The translations under genes and the position numbers were made by a program. The notes under the pieces were generated by a model, which had not been told where the DNA came from, made no database searches, and saw only the letters and a list, made by a program, of their open reading frames with translations. From positions 35,278,001 through 35,342,000 of the forward strand of contig NC_088679.1 of the NCBI RefSeq assembly GCF_950023065.1: a stretch of 64,000 bases of DNA. The letters run 5' to 3'. Shown here piece by piece: positions 26,301-33,493 of the stretch (its first letter is position 1; each line of letters begins with the position of its first letter). Source of the DNA: Planococcus citri. Its lineage: Eukaryota > Arthropoda > Insecta > Hemiptera > Pseudococcidae.

Positions 26301-29300
26301 AAGTATGACTAAACAATGCAAGAAAATAATAATTTTGAACATAATCGATAAAATGAATCGATTTTTGGCGTTCAATCAATCGGTTTTCAATCATGACCAA
26401 TTTTTTATCGAGAAACCGACTATTTGAGGATAAACTTATTAAGGTGTGTCTTGACTCTCCTTTCTAGCCTCTGAGGTCGTCTGTCTGCCTATCTGTCGTC
26501 TTAAGGTCGTTGATACCCGTCTGTCTGATTTCTCGATGTGGCGTAGTCTGTCTTTATGTCTGGTTTTTTGAGGTAATTGTCTCTTTCTGTCCGGACTCTC
26601 AAGGTCACTAACCCCTCTGTCTGGTTTTCCAAGATTGTCTGTCTTCCTGTAAGTCCTCTTCAGGTCATTAACCTATCTGTCTGGCTTCTTAAGGTCATCT
26701 ATCTTCTTGTCTGACCTCTTAAGGTCATTGACCCGTGTGCTTGGACTCTCAAGTTCACTGACCCACATGTCCAGTCACACAAGGTCGTCTGTCTGATCTC
26801 TTCAGGTCATTGACCCATCTGTCTGGCTTCTTGAGGTCATTGACCCACCTGTCCAGTCATACAATGTCGTCTGTCTGGTCTCTTCAGGTCATTGACCCAT
26901 CTGTCTGGCTTCTCAAGGTCATCTATCGTCTTGTCCGACTTATTGAGGTCACTGACCCACATGTCCAGTCACACAAGGTCGTCTGTCTGATCTCTTCAGG
27001 TCATTGACCGATCTGTCTGGCTTCTCAAAAAGGTCATCTATCGTCCTATCTGACCTCTTAAGGTCATTGACCCATGTGCATGTACTCTCAAATTCACTAA
27101 GCCACTTGTCCAGTCACACGGGGTCGTCTGTCTGATCTCTTAAGGTCATTGACTCACCTGTCTGGTCTATCAAGGTCATCTGTTTACCTGCCGGGCCTCT
27201 CAGCAATTTAGTATGTAATTTTTTTTCAACTGCTTATATGTAAGTCAGATTTGATACTTCGTAATTTTTTTTTCTGATGTCAAGAATTTATTGCAATTTT
27301 TTTCAAGTCCTTGAAAGTCAGATTAGGTCTGAACGTTTATATGAATGAATATATAAAATGTTCTAAACATTGTAAATTGATATATTTTTTTCCAAAATTT
27401 TAAAAGTATGATATAATATTGAATTTTATAGAGAATAATTATATGGCATAATATTGAAATATCAGAAATAGGTCATTTTTTTCAAGTCCAACATAAATCA
27501 CGAATTGAACAATGTTTTTTCGAAGTTTTCAAAAGCCAGCGTAACGCAGATCAGTGTTTTATTTTTGAGTTAATTCGTGTTTTGAAATTTTTCTATTCTG
27601 AAAGAAACTGGGAAAATATTTCATAACGCAATGGTGCCAATTTTTTGGTCTATTATTGGTAAATTCCCCTTTCATCCATAACATAGGCAACTTACCCAGA
27701 GGAGAAGTATGCACGCTTGTTTACCTCAATATTTGAAGGGGTTGAGTTATACTCTCGTAAAAAATATACATCTTTCATAGAATTATTATTATCATTTTTT
27801 TTTTTTTTTTGATAAAAAAGTTTTAAATTGTGAATTTTAGCTGTTCAACTGCAAGGCACTTTTCTTATTCCATAAATTTCCAACACGCCTTAAACATTCA
27901 AACTCGTCGCCGTATTTAAATCCTTTCTATCGCTCGATCTTTATTCTCAAACAATGGAAGCTGTTATAAAGCATCATTGAAATAGGCCACCTCAATACCC
28001 TTCTCCGTTACCTCTTGTCTCATTGCCTTATACATATCTGTGCATGCATTTTCCAATTACCCACTCGAATAGAAATCGGTGTTCTCGTCGAAGTTTGAAA
28101 ACGTGTTAATCAGTGTTAAATAAAATCTAGGTGCTTATTACGACAATGGTAAATATTTCGTTGGTATACTTTTCAGATGCGCCAATTTGTTACCCTATTC
28201 AAAGCGCCGAATACGGAGTAGGTCGTGGAGAAGAAGTAAGCGTTACATGTCAAGTGGAGGCTAATCCTCCGAATGTAGAATTCGTGTGGAAATTTAATAA
28301 TACCGCGAGCAGTACCAAGTTATTAAAGGAACAAATTAGCACAGATGGTACTCGCAGCACTGCCGTGTTCACTCCTGTTACCGAATTCGATTACGGTGTT
28401 TTGTCTTGCTGGGCTCAGAATTCTTTAGGATTTCAAAAAAATCCGTGCACTTATAAAATCATTCCTGCAGGTAATTTTTTTTTCTCTCTTAATTATGGAA
28501 AACAATTTTAAAAGTCGATAAAAACTGTAATCAACACGAGGTCTCACTGTAGTTTTTCCTTTATGTTTTTTAAAACTCTATTCAACTGGATAGGTAGACT
28601 TTATTTTTTTCTTTAGTGGCAAAACTTTTGGCGAGAGAACTTTAAATGATATAAAACTTTATGATATCATCTGCGAATTTGGCTCGTTTTTTTTTTCATT
28701 ATTATAAATTTTAAAAAAATAATACCTACTTAGAATTGGTACGTCACCGTTTGAATATTTGTTCGTTATAGGTAAGAATAAAGAAATAAAAAAATCTGTG
28801 AAAAAATTCACCTCGCATTTTCGCTTCTCTTTTATGGTGTAAAACAAACATAAGATCGAAGCTTAATCTAGATAAAGTTAGACAAGTCGTTTGGTAAAAA
28901 CTCCGAACTATTTTGTTTCTAGGTAAACCGGATAGCCTGAGTAATTGTACGTTGACCAATCAAACGTCCAGTTCGTTATCGATAAAGTGTAGCAGCGGAT
29001 TCGACGGTGGTCTAAAACAGAGATTTGTCTTAGAAATATACGAAGCTCAAAGCGTCAAATTAGTAGCAAATTTAAGCGCCGAAACAGCAGATTTCGCAGC
29101 GACCGGGTTACAGTCGAGTTTATCTTACGATATCGTATTATACGCGTTTAACTCGAAAGGACGAAGTCCGACGACCGAATTCACAAAGTATACTTTACAA
29201 AGGCCAAACGTTCAATTAGGATCGTCATTTTTCAAATGTAATAATTATCAAATAAAAAGCCCTAATACGCGTATGTTACTTGAAATACGCTTGATTGGTG

Positions 29301-30134
29301 AAATAATTTATTTGATGTATTTTCAGCTCGACTGCCCTCGTTTTTAGAACTACGCCCACTGTTAGCCATACTGTGCGGATTTGCTGTAGTGTTTATCTCT
29401 TTGGCCTGCTGTATCGTCATTGTTGTTAAATCTCAGCACCGTAAAAGAAGAAAGAAACATTTCTCATATAAAAGTAAAGAGAGCTTGGAAAAGAATCCTG
29501 ATATTATTCCTAACAAGGATGGTGAGTTCGTCTGTTAATTTTATTCCCGTTTGAAATTACCTGCCTGTGCACATGTTTTTATTTTTCTTCTTCGATCCAT
29601 CCCTTTATAGATGGCTGTACCATTGAAGGTGTTCATTTCACCGCTGAAAAGGCTGAAAGTACGAGTAAAGAAGCGGAAATATCATTAATACTGCAGAATT
29701 CTTTCGGTACCGATATGGTAAGAGTATACAGAGGTGAATTTCACCCCACCTTTTAACGTTAAATCTAATTTATTGACGTTGATTTGCTCCGCAGACCGAT
29801 TTCACACTGCATCAAGAAGACTGTAAACAAAAAATGTACAAAAAGAAAACTTCTAGTTTGAGGAAACTAAATGATATTGAAATCACGTACGCAGCTTGTG
29901 ATCAACCATGCCCACCATTTATTACACAAGAAACGCCCTTGCTAACCGATACAAAAATTCCTTTCGTGGTAAGATACCGAAAAAAAAAATTAAAATTATC
30001 GAACCATTGTGTGGAAAAAAATGCAGTGTATTTTATCGCCGTTTGTTTTTTTTTGTTTTCAGGCCGAAGGGCAGAATTCGGTTAGATGTTGTATACACGG
30101 CCTTTCTCGATCTACCAGTATTAGTAGATTTTAG
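2130..30134 (+). CDS. Sidestep-family Ig receptor, 3' thirteen exons (5' end outside window)
   Basis: Cell-surface receptor of the insect Sidestep (Side) family, whose members bind Beat-type proteins in axon guidance and synaptic matching. Exons: 2130-2332, 8063-8176, 11171-11374, 17274-17425, 22505-22649, 23848-23978, 24857-25016, 28177-28470, 28923-29237, 29327-29521, 29611-29717, 29795-29968, 30063-30134. Every junction has AG/GT borders, and the codon phases chain to a TAG at 30132-30134 (2266 nt, about 755 residues). Order seen: second half of Ig1 (YRCRVDF, SPTRNY), Ig2, Ig3 (LQPLWVKLQG, PMSAGREYEL), Ig4, Ig5, one FN3, one membrane span, basic stop-transfer, 130-residue tail. The signal peptide and first half of Ig1 are absent, so the gene begins left of base 1. 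The Side paralogue cannot be named from sequence alone. The FN3 exon's donor (GTAATA) is the weakest border. Confidence 0.9.
3625..3690 (+). repeat. Dispersed GGAGCC repeat family, partial copy
   Basis: Shares AATTGATTGGAAAC followed by GTTTTGGAG with the larger copy at 5396-5665, in the same order and spacing. Confidence 0.5.
5396..5665 (+). repeat. Dispersed GGAGCC repeat family, best copy
   Basis: Order of blocks: ATTGGAAAC, CGTTTTGAG, CTGGAGCCTCCAGCGG, ATTTTTGGAA, CACAAAATTTCATG. GGAGCCTCCAG recurs twice more, at about 5578 and 5611. The same block order appears near 31085-31215 and 57300-57400 (+) and 58280-58400 (-). No open reading frame; class unknown. Confidence 0.6.
8063..8176 (+). 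CDS. Side-like exon: start of Ig2
   Basis: Starts VPPNKLTLID after the split valine codon; VTVACIATGG carries the first cysteine of Ig2. Donor GTAAGC. Phase 1 to phase 1. Confidence 0.9.
9413..10008. mobile_element. Non-autonomous hAT-like element, about 596 bp
   Basis: Begins TAGAGCTAGGTTTTTTATGC and ends with the near inverse GCATAAAAATCCCAGCTCTA. The flanking 8-mers are GTAATGTG (9405-9412) and CTAATTTG (10009-10016), matching at 6 of 8 positions, as expected of an old hAT-type target duplication. The interior is ATGCA-rich and lacks a transposase frame. Superfamily is inferred from termini and duplication length only. Confidence 0.55.
9877..10186. repeat. Large inverted repeat (130-bp arms)
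   Basis: The left arm 9877-10008 and right arm 10059-10186 are reverse complements with only scattered mismatches and indels, around a 50-base spacer. The right arm starts TAGAGCTGGGATTTTTATGC, so it is an inverted partial copy of the 3' end of the element at 9413-10008. Confidence 0.85.
11171..11374 (+). CDS. Side-like exon: rest of Ig2
   Basis: WPASKVTWWKENALLD gives the core tryptophan, and AVYTCQALNNN the second cysteine. Donor GTAAGT. Splitting an Ig domain after the first cysteine recurs in Ig2, Ig3 and Ig4. Confidence 0.9.
11375..17273 (+). other. Intron of Side-like gene (5.9 kb)
   Basis: No exon found. Contains the tandem repeat at about 14440-14980. The rest is AT-rich with no recognised element. 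Confidence 0.6.
14440..14980. repeat. Minisatellite, about 4 diverged units of 127-144 bp
   Basis: The anchor ATTTTGAACTTGG recurs at 14492, 14621, 14748 and 14892 (the last with an extra T). Each unit carries TTGGTGA and TCACCA words in both orientations, and AAAACATAGAAAT. The direct units are therefore internally self-complementary. Confidence 0.8.
17274..17425 (+). CDS. Side-like exon: start of Ig3
   Basis: Begins QPLWVKLQG, then PMSAGREYELACQVYG (first cysteine) and PVITWWKGNTKL. The 'PLxVKxxG..PMSAG' lead-in is typical of the third Side Ig domain. Donor GTAAGT, phase 0. Confidence 0.9.
18490..18990 (+). repeat. Duplicated segment
   Basis: The blocks GAATTTTTGCAAACATTTTT, GAAACTACTCT, CGAAACGCTTTAAACAG, TGCAGCAGTCCTGAGCAA and AAATCTCAAT occur once in 18510-18680 and again, diverged, in 18815-18955. 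A third fragment with GCTGCAGAGCCGATGATAGC lies near 20650, matching 18705-18730. Confidence 0.7.
19600..20500 (+). repeat. Degenerate tandem array
   Basis: Unit markers such as 'CTTCAACTTxxATGTGC' recur near 19735, 19965 and 20297. Each is followed by AAAAATTGATGAA or AAAATCAATAAAT and later by AATTGATCCAA-like words. Spacing (about 230, then 330 bases) suggests an irregular, decayed array. No coding frame. Confidence 0.5.
21107..21630. mobile_element. Non-autonomous hAT-type transposon with perfect 8-bp TSD
   Basis: Terminal inverted repeats are CAGAGCTGTGGGACTGAAAC and, from the other end, CAGAGCTGAGGGACCAAAAT. The element is flanked on both sides by the identical 8-mer GATCTCTG (21099-21106 and 21631-21638), the target-duplication length of hAT elements. 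The 524-bp interior is built from repeats of 'TTTCGGGATT' and 'GGTTTTGGGATT' and encodes no transposase. Open frames within it (for example around 21443-21612) are repeat translations. Confidence 0.85.
21640..21790 (-). pseudogene. RNase H-like fragment, interrupted by hAT element
   Basis: The - strand frame from about 21790 down to 21631 reads WVSVDGACSQNG, then KGIRISW, then NNLAEI. This follows the RNase H pattern TDGAC..NG / AGI..W / NN.AE. The first aspartate and the glutamate of the active site are visible. The hAT element sits directly after NNLAEI, and on the far side of it the same frame resumes for a few codons before stops. Decayed, no start, surrounded by stops. Likely part of a retroelement. 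Confidence 0.5.
21953..22150 (-). pseudogene. LTR-retrotransposon integrase-like relic
   Basis: The - strand frame contains VERIMRIIGDRLLR, then HHSWHKYAKQVENEINNT and EFGVKSNEAW. This follows the C-terminal part of the Ty3/gypsy integrase core (NPxER..R.IG..LR / W..Y...VE..LNN / ..TGF.P.E). An NPA just upstream is one frame off, so a frameshift is present. About 65 codons survive. Family assignment is from motif pattern only. Confidence 0.5.
22201..22398. mobile_element. Fold-back MITE-like element (GGTGCC family)
   Basis: Left arm: TTTCTGAAACTGGGGAAG ... GTGGTGCCAAATTTTTGGTC. Right arm read in reverse: TTTCTAAAACTGGAGAAA ... TAGGTGCCAACTTTTTTGTC. The arms are about 55 bp each around a spacer of about 80 bp. 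No target duplication identified. Confidence 0.7.
22505..22649 (+). CDS. Side-like exon: rest of Ig3
   Basis: STISRLNFIPEPQDDGKML then ICRAESP with the second cysteine; ends WKLNVT. Acceptor ACAG, donor GTAAGT. It joins in frame to 17425 across a 5-kb intron packed with repeats. Confidence 0.88.
22650..23847 (+). other. Intron of Side-like gene
   Basis: 1.2 kb between the Ig3 and Ig4 exons. AT-rich; no element recognised. Confidence 0.6.
23848..23978 (+). CDS. Side-like exon: start of Ig4
   Basis: KPNAFLELGKNLN, then GIDVYFECKIKSN (first cysteine) and VMWKLN (core tryptophan). Donor GTAAGT. Confidence 0.9.
23979..24856 (+). other. Intron of Side-like gene within Ig4
   Basis: 0.9 kb; nothing recognised beyond splice signals. 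Confidence 0.6.
24857..25016 (+). CDS. Side-like exon: rest of Ig4
   Basis: ITNQTLVLQRVTRQHSGLYS then CVATNAEGNG with the second cysteine: the standard 'GxYxCxAxNxEG' Ig ending. Donor GTAAGT, phase 1. Confidence 0.92.
26440..27200 (+). repeat. Minisatellite with about 30-bp unit (AGGTCATTGACC core)
   Basis: The basic unit is roughly AGGTCATTGACCCATCTGTC followed by TGGCTTCTTA. Units alternate with variants (GTCGTCTGTCTGATCTCTTC; CATGTCCAGTCACACA) to give an irregular higher-order pattern: the AAGGTCGTCTGTCTG-type variant recurs at 26781, 26862, 26974 and 27120. About 25 units, diverging at both edges. Confidence 0.85.
26722..27073. promoter_or_regulatory. Cluster of ecdysone-response-element-like IR-1 sites
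   Basis: Exact matches to RGGTCANTGACCY, the palindromic EcR/USP IR-1 consensus, lie at 26722, 26804, 26834, 26886, 26946 and 27061. 26752 (AGTTCACTGACCC) fits the broader RGKTCANTGAMCY. One-mismatch sites lie at 26602, 26998 and 27143, and 26662 (AGGTCATTAACCT). The sites are part of the minisatellite unit. Binding and function are inferred, not shown. Confidence 0.45.
27598..27652 (+). repeat. Single arm of GGTGCC fold-back family
   Basis: CTGAAAGAAACTGGGAAAAT, then CGCAATGGTGCCAATTTTTT and GGTC match the left arm of 22201-22398 in order. No opposing arm nearby. A weaker relative is at 6062-6118. Confidence 0.55.
28177..28470 (+). CDS. Side-like exon: Ig5
   Basis: The only Ig domain encoded by a single exon. 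APICYP lead-in, VSVTCQVEANPP, FVWKFNNT, then DYGVLSCWAQNSLG. Donor GTAATT, phase 1. Confidence 0.92.
28923..29237 (+). CDS. Side-like exon: fibronectin III domain
   Basis: KPDSLSNCTLTNQTSSSLSI, then a FN3-like fold ending SYDIVLYAFNSKGRSP. The 3' border is the least certain of the gene: GTAATA at 29238 is the only donor found that gives the phase needed by the next exon. Confidence 0.8.
29327..29521 (+). CDS. Side-like exon: transmembrane segment
   Basis: RPLLAILCGFAVVFISLACC and the following IVIVV form one membrane-spanning helix, stopped by KSQHRKRRKK. This fixes a type I topology with the Ig domains outside. Confidence 0.92.
29611..30134 (+). CDS. Side-like terminal exons: cytoplasmic tail
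   Basis: Three exons (29611-29717, 29795-29968, 30063-30134) join in phase 0. They encode a polar tail with no recognised domain, including MYKKKTSSLRKL and the C-terminus GLSRSTSISRF followed by TAG. No typical PDZ ligand ends the chain. Reading through the 29969 donor instead adds residues and then a stop, so the spliced form is preferred. Confidence 0.8.
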
Positions 30135-31084
30135 ATTTCACTTTTTTTTTTTTTTTGTTCCTAAAATCGAGTTTGGAGAAGCGTTGAAGATATTTTTGGC
30201 CTCCGTGTGATAATATTATTGAATCGTTGTAAATTGAAGGAATCGCTTCAGTTTCCTCGAGTATTATTTTCTTTTTTATATTTTCTTTTTTTTCGTCATT
30301 GTCAATGAAATTTATGTGGTAAATTTTTATAAGACTGTATATTTAGAAATACTTGTTTAGAAGTTTTTTTTTTTGTATCGTGTATTACGTTTTACCAAAC
30401 CTCCCATTTCATGTGTTTTGAATTTGTTTAGAATATTTTTAAATTCCCCAATTTGTTCATTTGTATTATATCTTATCGTCGTTTTTATTGCAAATGTTTT
30501 TCCCCTTTTTGTTATTTGTATTGATCATTTTTACCTAGAATTATATACATTTGTTTTTTTCTATCGTGGGTGTATTTTTTTGCTCTCGCGAGGAGAGGTG
30601 CTGTTTGAAATTGAGGAGAATGTGATATCGGATTTGTCTCCAAACATTAAAATAGGCATGCGAATTTTAAATAACGTTAAAAATTTATTTTAAAAATGTA
30701 GTAGGTACCTACTTATTGTTAAAAAAAAAAATATATTCCATAGGTACCTTCATTGCTCATAATGAAAAATATTCCAGCAATACTGCCAATATACAATTTA
30801 AAATGCACTTGTAGCGTCATCTCACATCTGTAATCACAAATGATTAATCCAGAAGCTAAACGGAGAAAGAAATTCGGGCAATTTCCCGAAAACGCTGCGT
30901 TTGGCGAAAAAAAGAACTTTTACTGTTCTCTTTATTCACAATTTTCAAAAGATAGCGCAACACAATTACCTACTAAATATTGGTATGGTTTAAAAATGCA
31001 AAAAAAAACAAGTTTTTACCGAACAGATTTAGAAAGATAAAATTTGATATGAATCCTATATTTTCAACCCCTTGAAGCGATGGG

Positions 31085-31215
31085 ACGATTGGAAACGGTT
31101 TCAAACCGTCTTTAGAAGTTTTGGAGCCTTCAGCAGATTTTTGAAAGATGGATGGAAATTTTCACAAAATTTTACTCAATGAGGTCGAGAAGCTGCAATT
31201 TACTCCATGTACCTA
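31085..31215 (+). repeat. Dispersed GGAGCC repeat family copy
   Basis: GATTGGAAACGGTTTCAAAC, GTTTTGGAGCCTTCAGCAG, ATTTTTGAAA and TTCACAAAATTTTACTCAAT follow the block order of 5396-5665. Confidence 0.6.
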
Positions 31216-32386
31216 GGTGGCTTAATTTTCAACATGCAGAATCAATCATGGGCGGTTTCAAGCAATTTTCAAGTTTTTCGGAGCGACAAAAATAATAAAT
31301 ATATTCGCACGACTGAAAACGTGATTCGAACGACAAAATAGGGTATTTCAACGACAATTATTACCGACGGTTCAACACGACAATTAGGTAATATGGTACG
31401 AACGACAATTCGATTTCATACTACGAATAAAGAAAATGTAATCCACGTACAAAAAAAATTTTGACCGCTAGAAAAAATGATTGCCCGTAAAAATGAATGA
31501 TTTCCCGCCAAAAATCCAGAAAAACAACTAATTTTGTAATACTTTTTTTTTTGCAAAAATAATAAACGCAAGGGAAGTACTGTAGGTATAAATTTTACGA
31601 ATGGGAAGTCCTTCATTTGTTGAAAAAACTCCTTTTTTAAATGGACCTCGAAAAAGTTTTTCTTTCCAAAAAATATAATTTCATGCAGAAATTGCTGAAA
31701 AATTGTGAAAAAGTTGTAGTTTTTGTTTTAGTTGCTTAAATTGTGAAAACGTTTTGTTTTTGGTCAAAGTTTTTAAAAATTGTCAAAAAGTCTTTCTTTT
31801 TTCCAGAGTTACTAAATAAATTTTGCTTTTTACAAAACTTCCAAAAATCTTGCTTTTTCCAAAAATTGCTAAAAGTTTTCTTTTTTTCGACAAAATTTCC
31901 CTTTCGTGTTTTTTTGTAAAATTCCAAAAAAAAAGAAACTTGCCCAAATCGCTAAAAATTGATATCGAAGTTCTACCGTTTTTTCCTTTTTTCTTTCTTT
32001 CTTTCTTTTTTTTTTTTTGCTAGAATTTGTACAAGTTTTGCTTTTTTGGTCAAAACCACCAAAAAGATCTTGCTTTTCATCGAAACTGTCAAAAAATCTC
32101 GTGTTTTTTTGCCAAAATAACTGTCAGAAAATTTTACTTACTCCCATCTGCTCCTGTTGCCCAAAAAAGCAAAAAAGCACTACTTGTGCAGTAGATATGA
32201 ACTGTTTTTTTTTGTTTTTTTTTTGACGCGACATTTATCAATTTTTGTGTGTGTAATTCGTCTTTTTATGTCGCCCATTATTTCATTTCTTTTCCGTGCA
32301 CAATTTGTTGTTAAATGTGTACCATAGATATAATTATAATATGTAAAAATGTGCAATAAATTAGGTACCTATTCTGTTGGGCAATA

Positions 32387-32784
32387 GTAGACTCCCGATT
32401 ACTCGCCATTCGATTATCCGCCATTCGATTATCCGCCCTTCGGCTTATCCGACCCAATTTCATCCGCCCTTCCCTCCGGGTTATCCGACCTACCGAGGGC
32501 GGATGCATACATATTTGCATATTTTGGCTGTTTTTAGCGCATATTTCAGCATATTTTGCTCTTTTTACTAGTTTAATTCAATGCATATTTTTCTCATTTC
32601 TGCTCATTTTCACAAATTTTTTCTAAAAAATCATGTTTTTTTCGTTTCTTAGCTGGAAAATTTTTTTAAAAATTTCACCAGAGCGAAATGAAATACTCTG
32701 AAAACGTTATTTCGGATTATCCGCCATTTTCGTTATCCGCCTGACCTTCAGCCCCAATTAGGGCGGATAATCGGGAGTCTACTG
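32387..32784. mobile_element. Pogo/Tigger-type MITE, about 398 bp
   Basis: The left end is GTAGACTCCCGATTA. The right end read in reverse is CAGTAGACTCCCGATTATCC, so the left end has lost CA. Dinucleotide TA flanks both sides (32385-32386, 32785-32786), as for Tc1/mariner-pogo elements. Subterminal TTATCCGCC/TTATCCGAC words repeat at least four times inside the left end and twice inside the right. No coding capacity. Confidence 0.75.
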
Positions 32785-33493
32785 TATCTCATATGGATGG
32801 TCGTTCAAATCGATCAACTGTCGTTCAAAAACTTTTTTCGTCATAAAATTATTCTTTTCCTGTGCAATATCTTTTTTCGTCATGAAAACGTCTATTTTTG
32901 TCGTGTCGATAAATCACACCCTAAATTTGTGCCTTCCTATAGCTTTGTGAGACGTTTTTGCATTCATCAACTTCCTATTATCAGAAATTTACTGAACTTG
33001 ATGATTTGACCTTGTCAGATCATTTCATTTTGAAGGACTTTCTGATCTTATTTTTTAAAAAAGTCCTTGCTGTGAGTTCTACTTCTCGCTTCTTATAGGT
33101 AGGTAAATGGTTTTATTGTACCTATAACATTATTTTTCAAATGAAATACCTACCTAACTGTACCATTCTATCACATATAAATCACAATCAACTCTGTGGT
33201 CTTTTAAGAAGCACTCACTCGAGTAGGTATGTGTAAGCACGTATAAGTACATACTATTATAATAATTACGTGATATAGCGGTATGTAATATCTATCAAGC
33301 CGTATTCTTGACAAAAAAAAAGTTTATCAGCTTGTTGAAAATTATCAATAGGTACTCGAACCTTCCTGTGTTTACTTCATTTAGGTACCAAGACCTACCT
33401 AAGTAAAGTTGAAGTGTGAAACGCGAACAGTGGAATGAAATCATTTACCAAACATTCCAAATCGTGTATCGAGTTCGTTCGAATAAATCTAAG

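Larger units (their letters stand above)
25017..28176 (+). other. Intron of Side-like gene carrying a minisatellite
   Basis: 3.2 kb intron between Ig4 and Ig5. Holds a C run of about 16 near 26010-26025, the EcRE-like minisatellite (26440-27200) and one arm of the GGTGCC fold-back family (27598-27652). Confidence 0.65.
30135..33493. other. Intergenic: Side-like 3' UTR, repeats, upstream of aminopeptidase-like gene
   Basis: T-rich 3' UTR of unknown end (no AATAAA seen close to the stop). A GGAGCC-family repeat lies at about 31085-31215 and ACGACAAN clusters at 31284-31420. A T-rich stretch (31700-32200) with repeated TTTTGCTTTTT...CAAAA words precedes a pogo-type MITE (32387-32784). No gene recognised, and no core promoter motif is clear upstream of 33494. 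Confidence 0.5.

Noticed and set aside
33416..33493. Upstream in-frame start of the M1-like gene (26 codons earlier)
   Set aside because: It would place a polar, basic stretch before the hydrophobic signal sequence; MRKAFVFLYFVV at 33494 is the better start.
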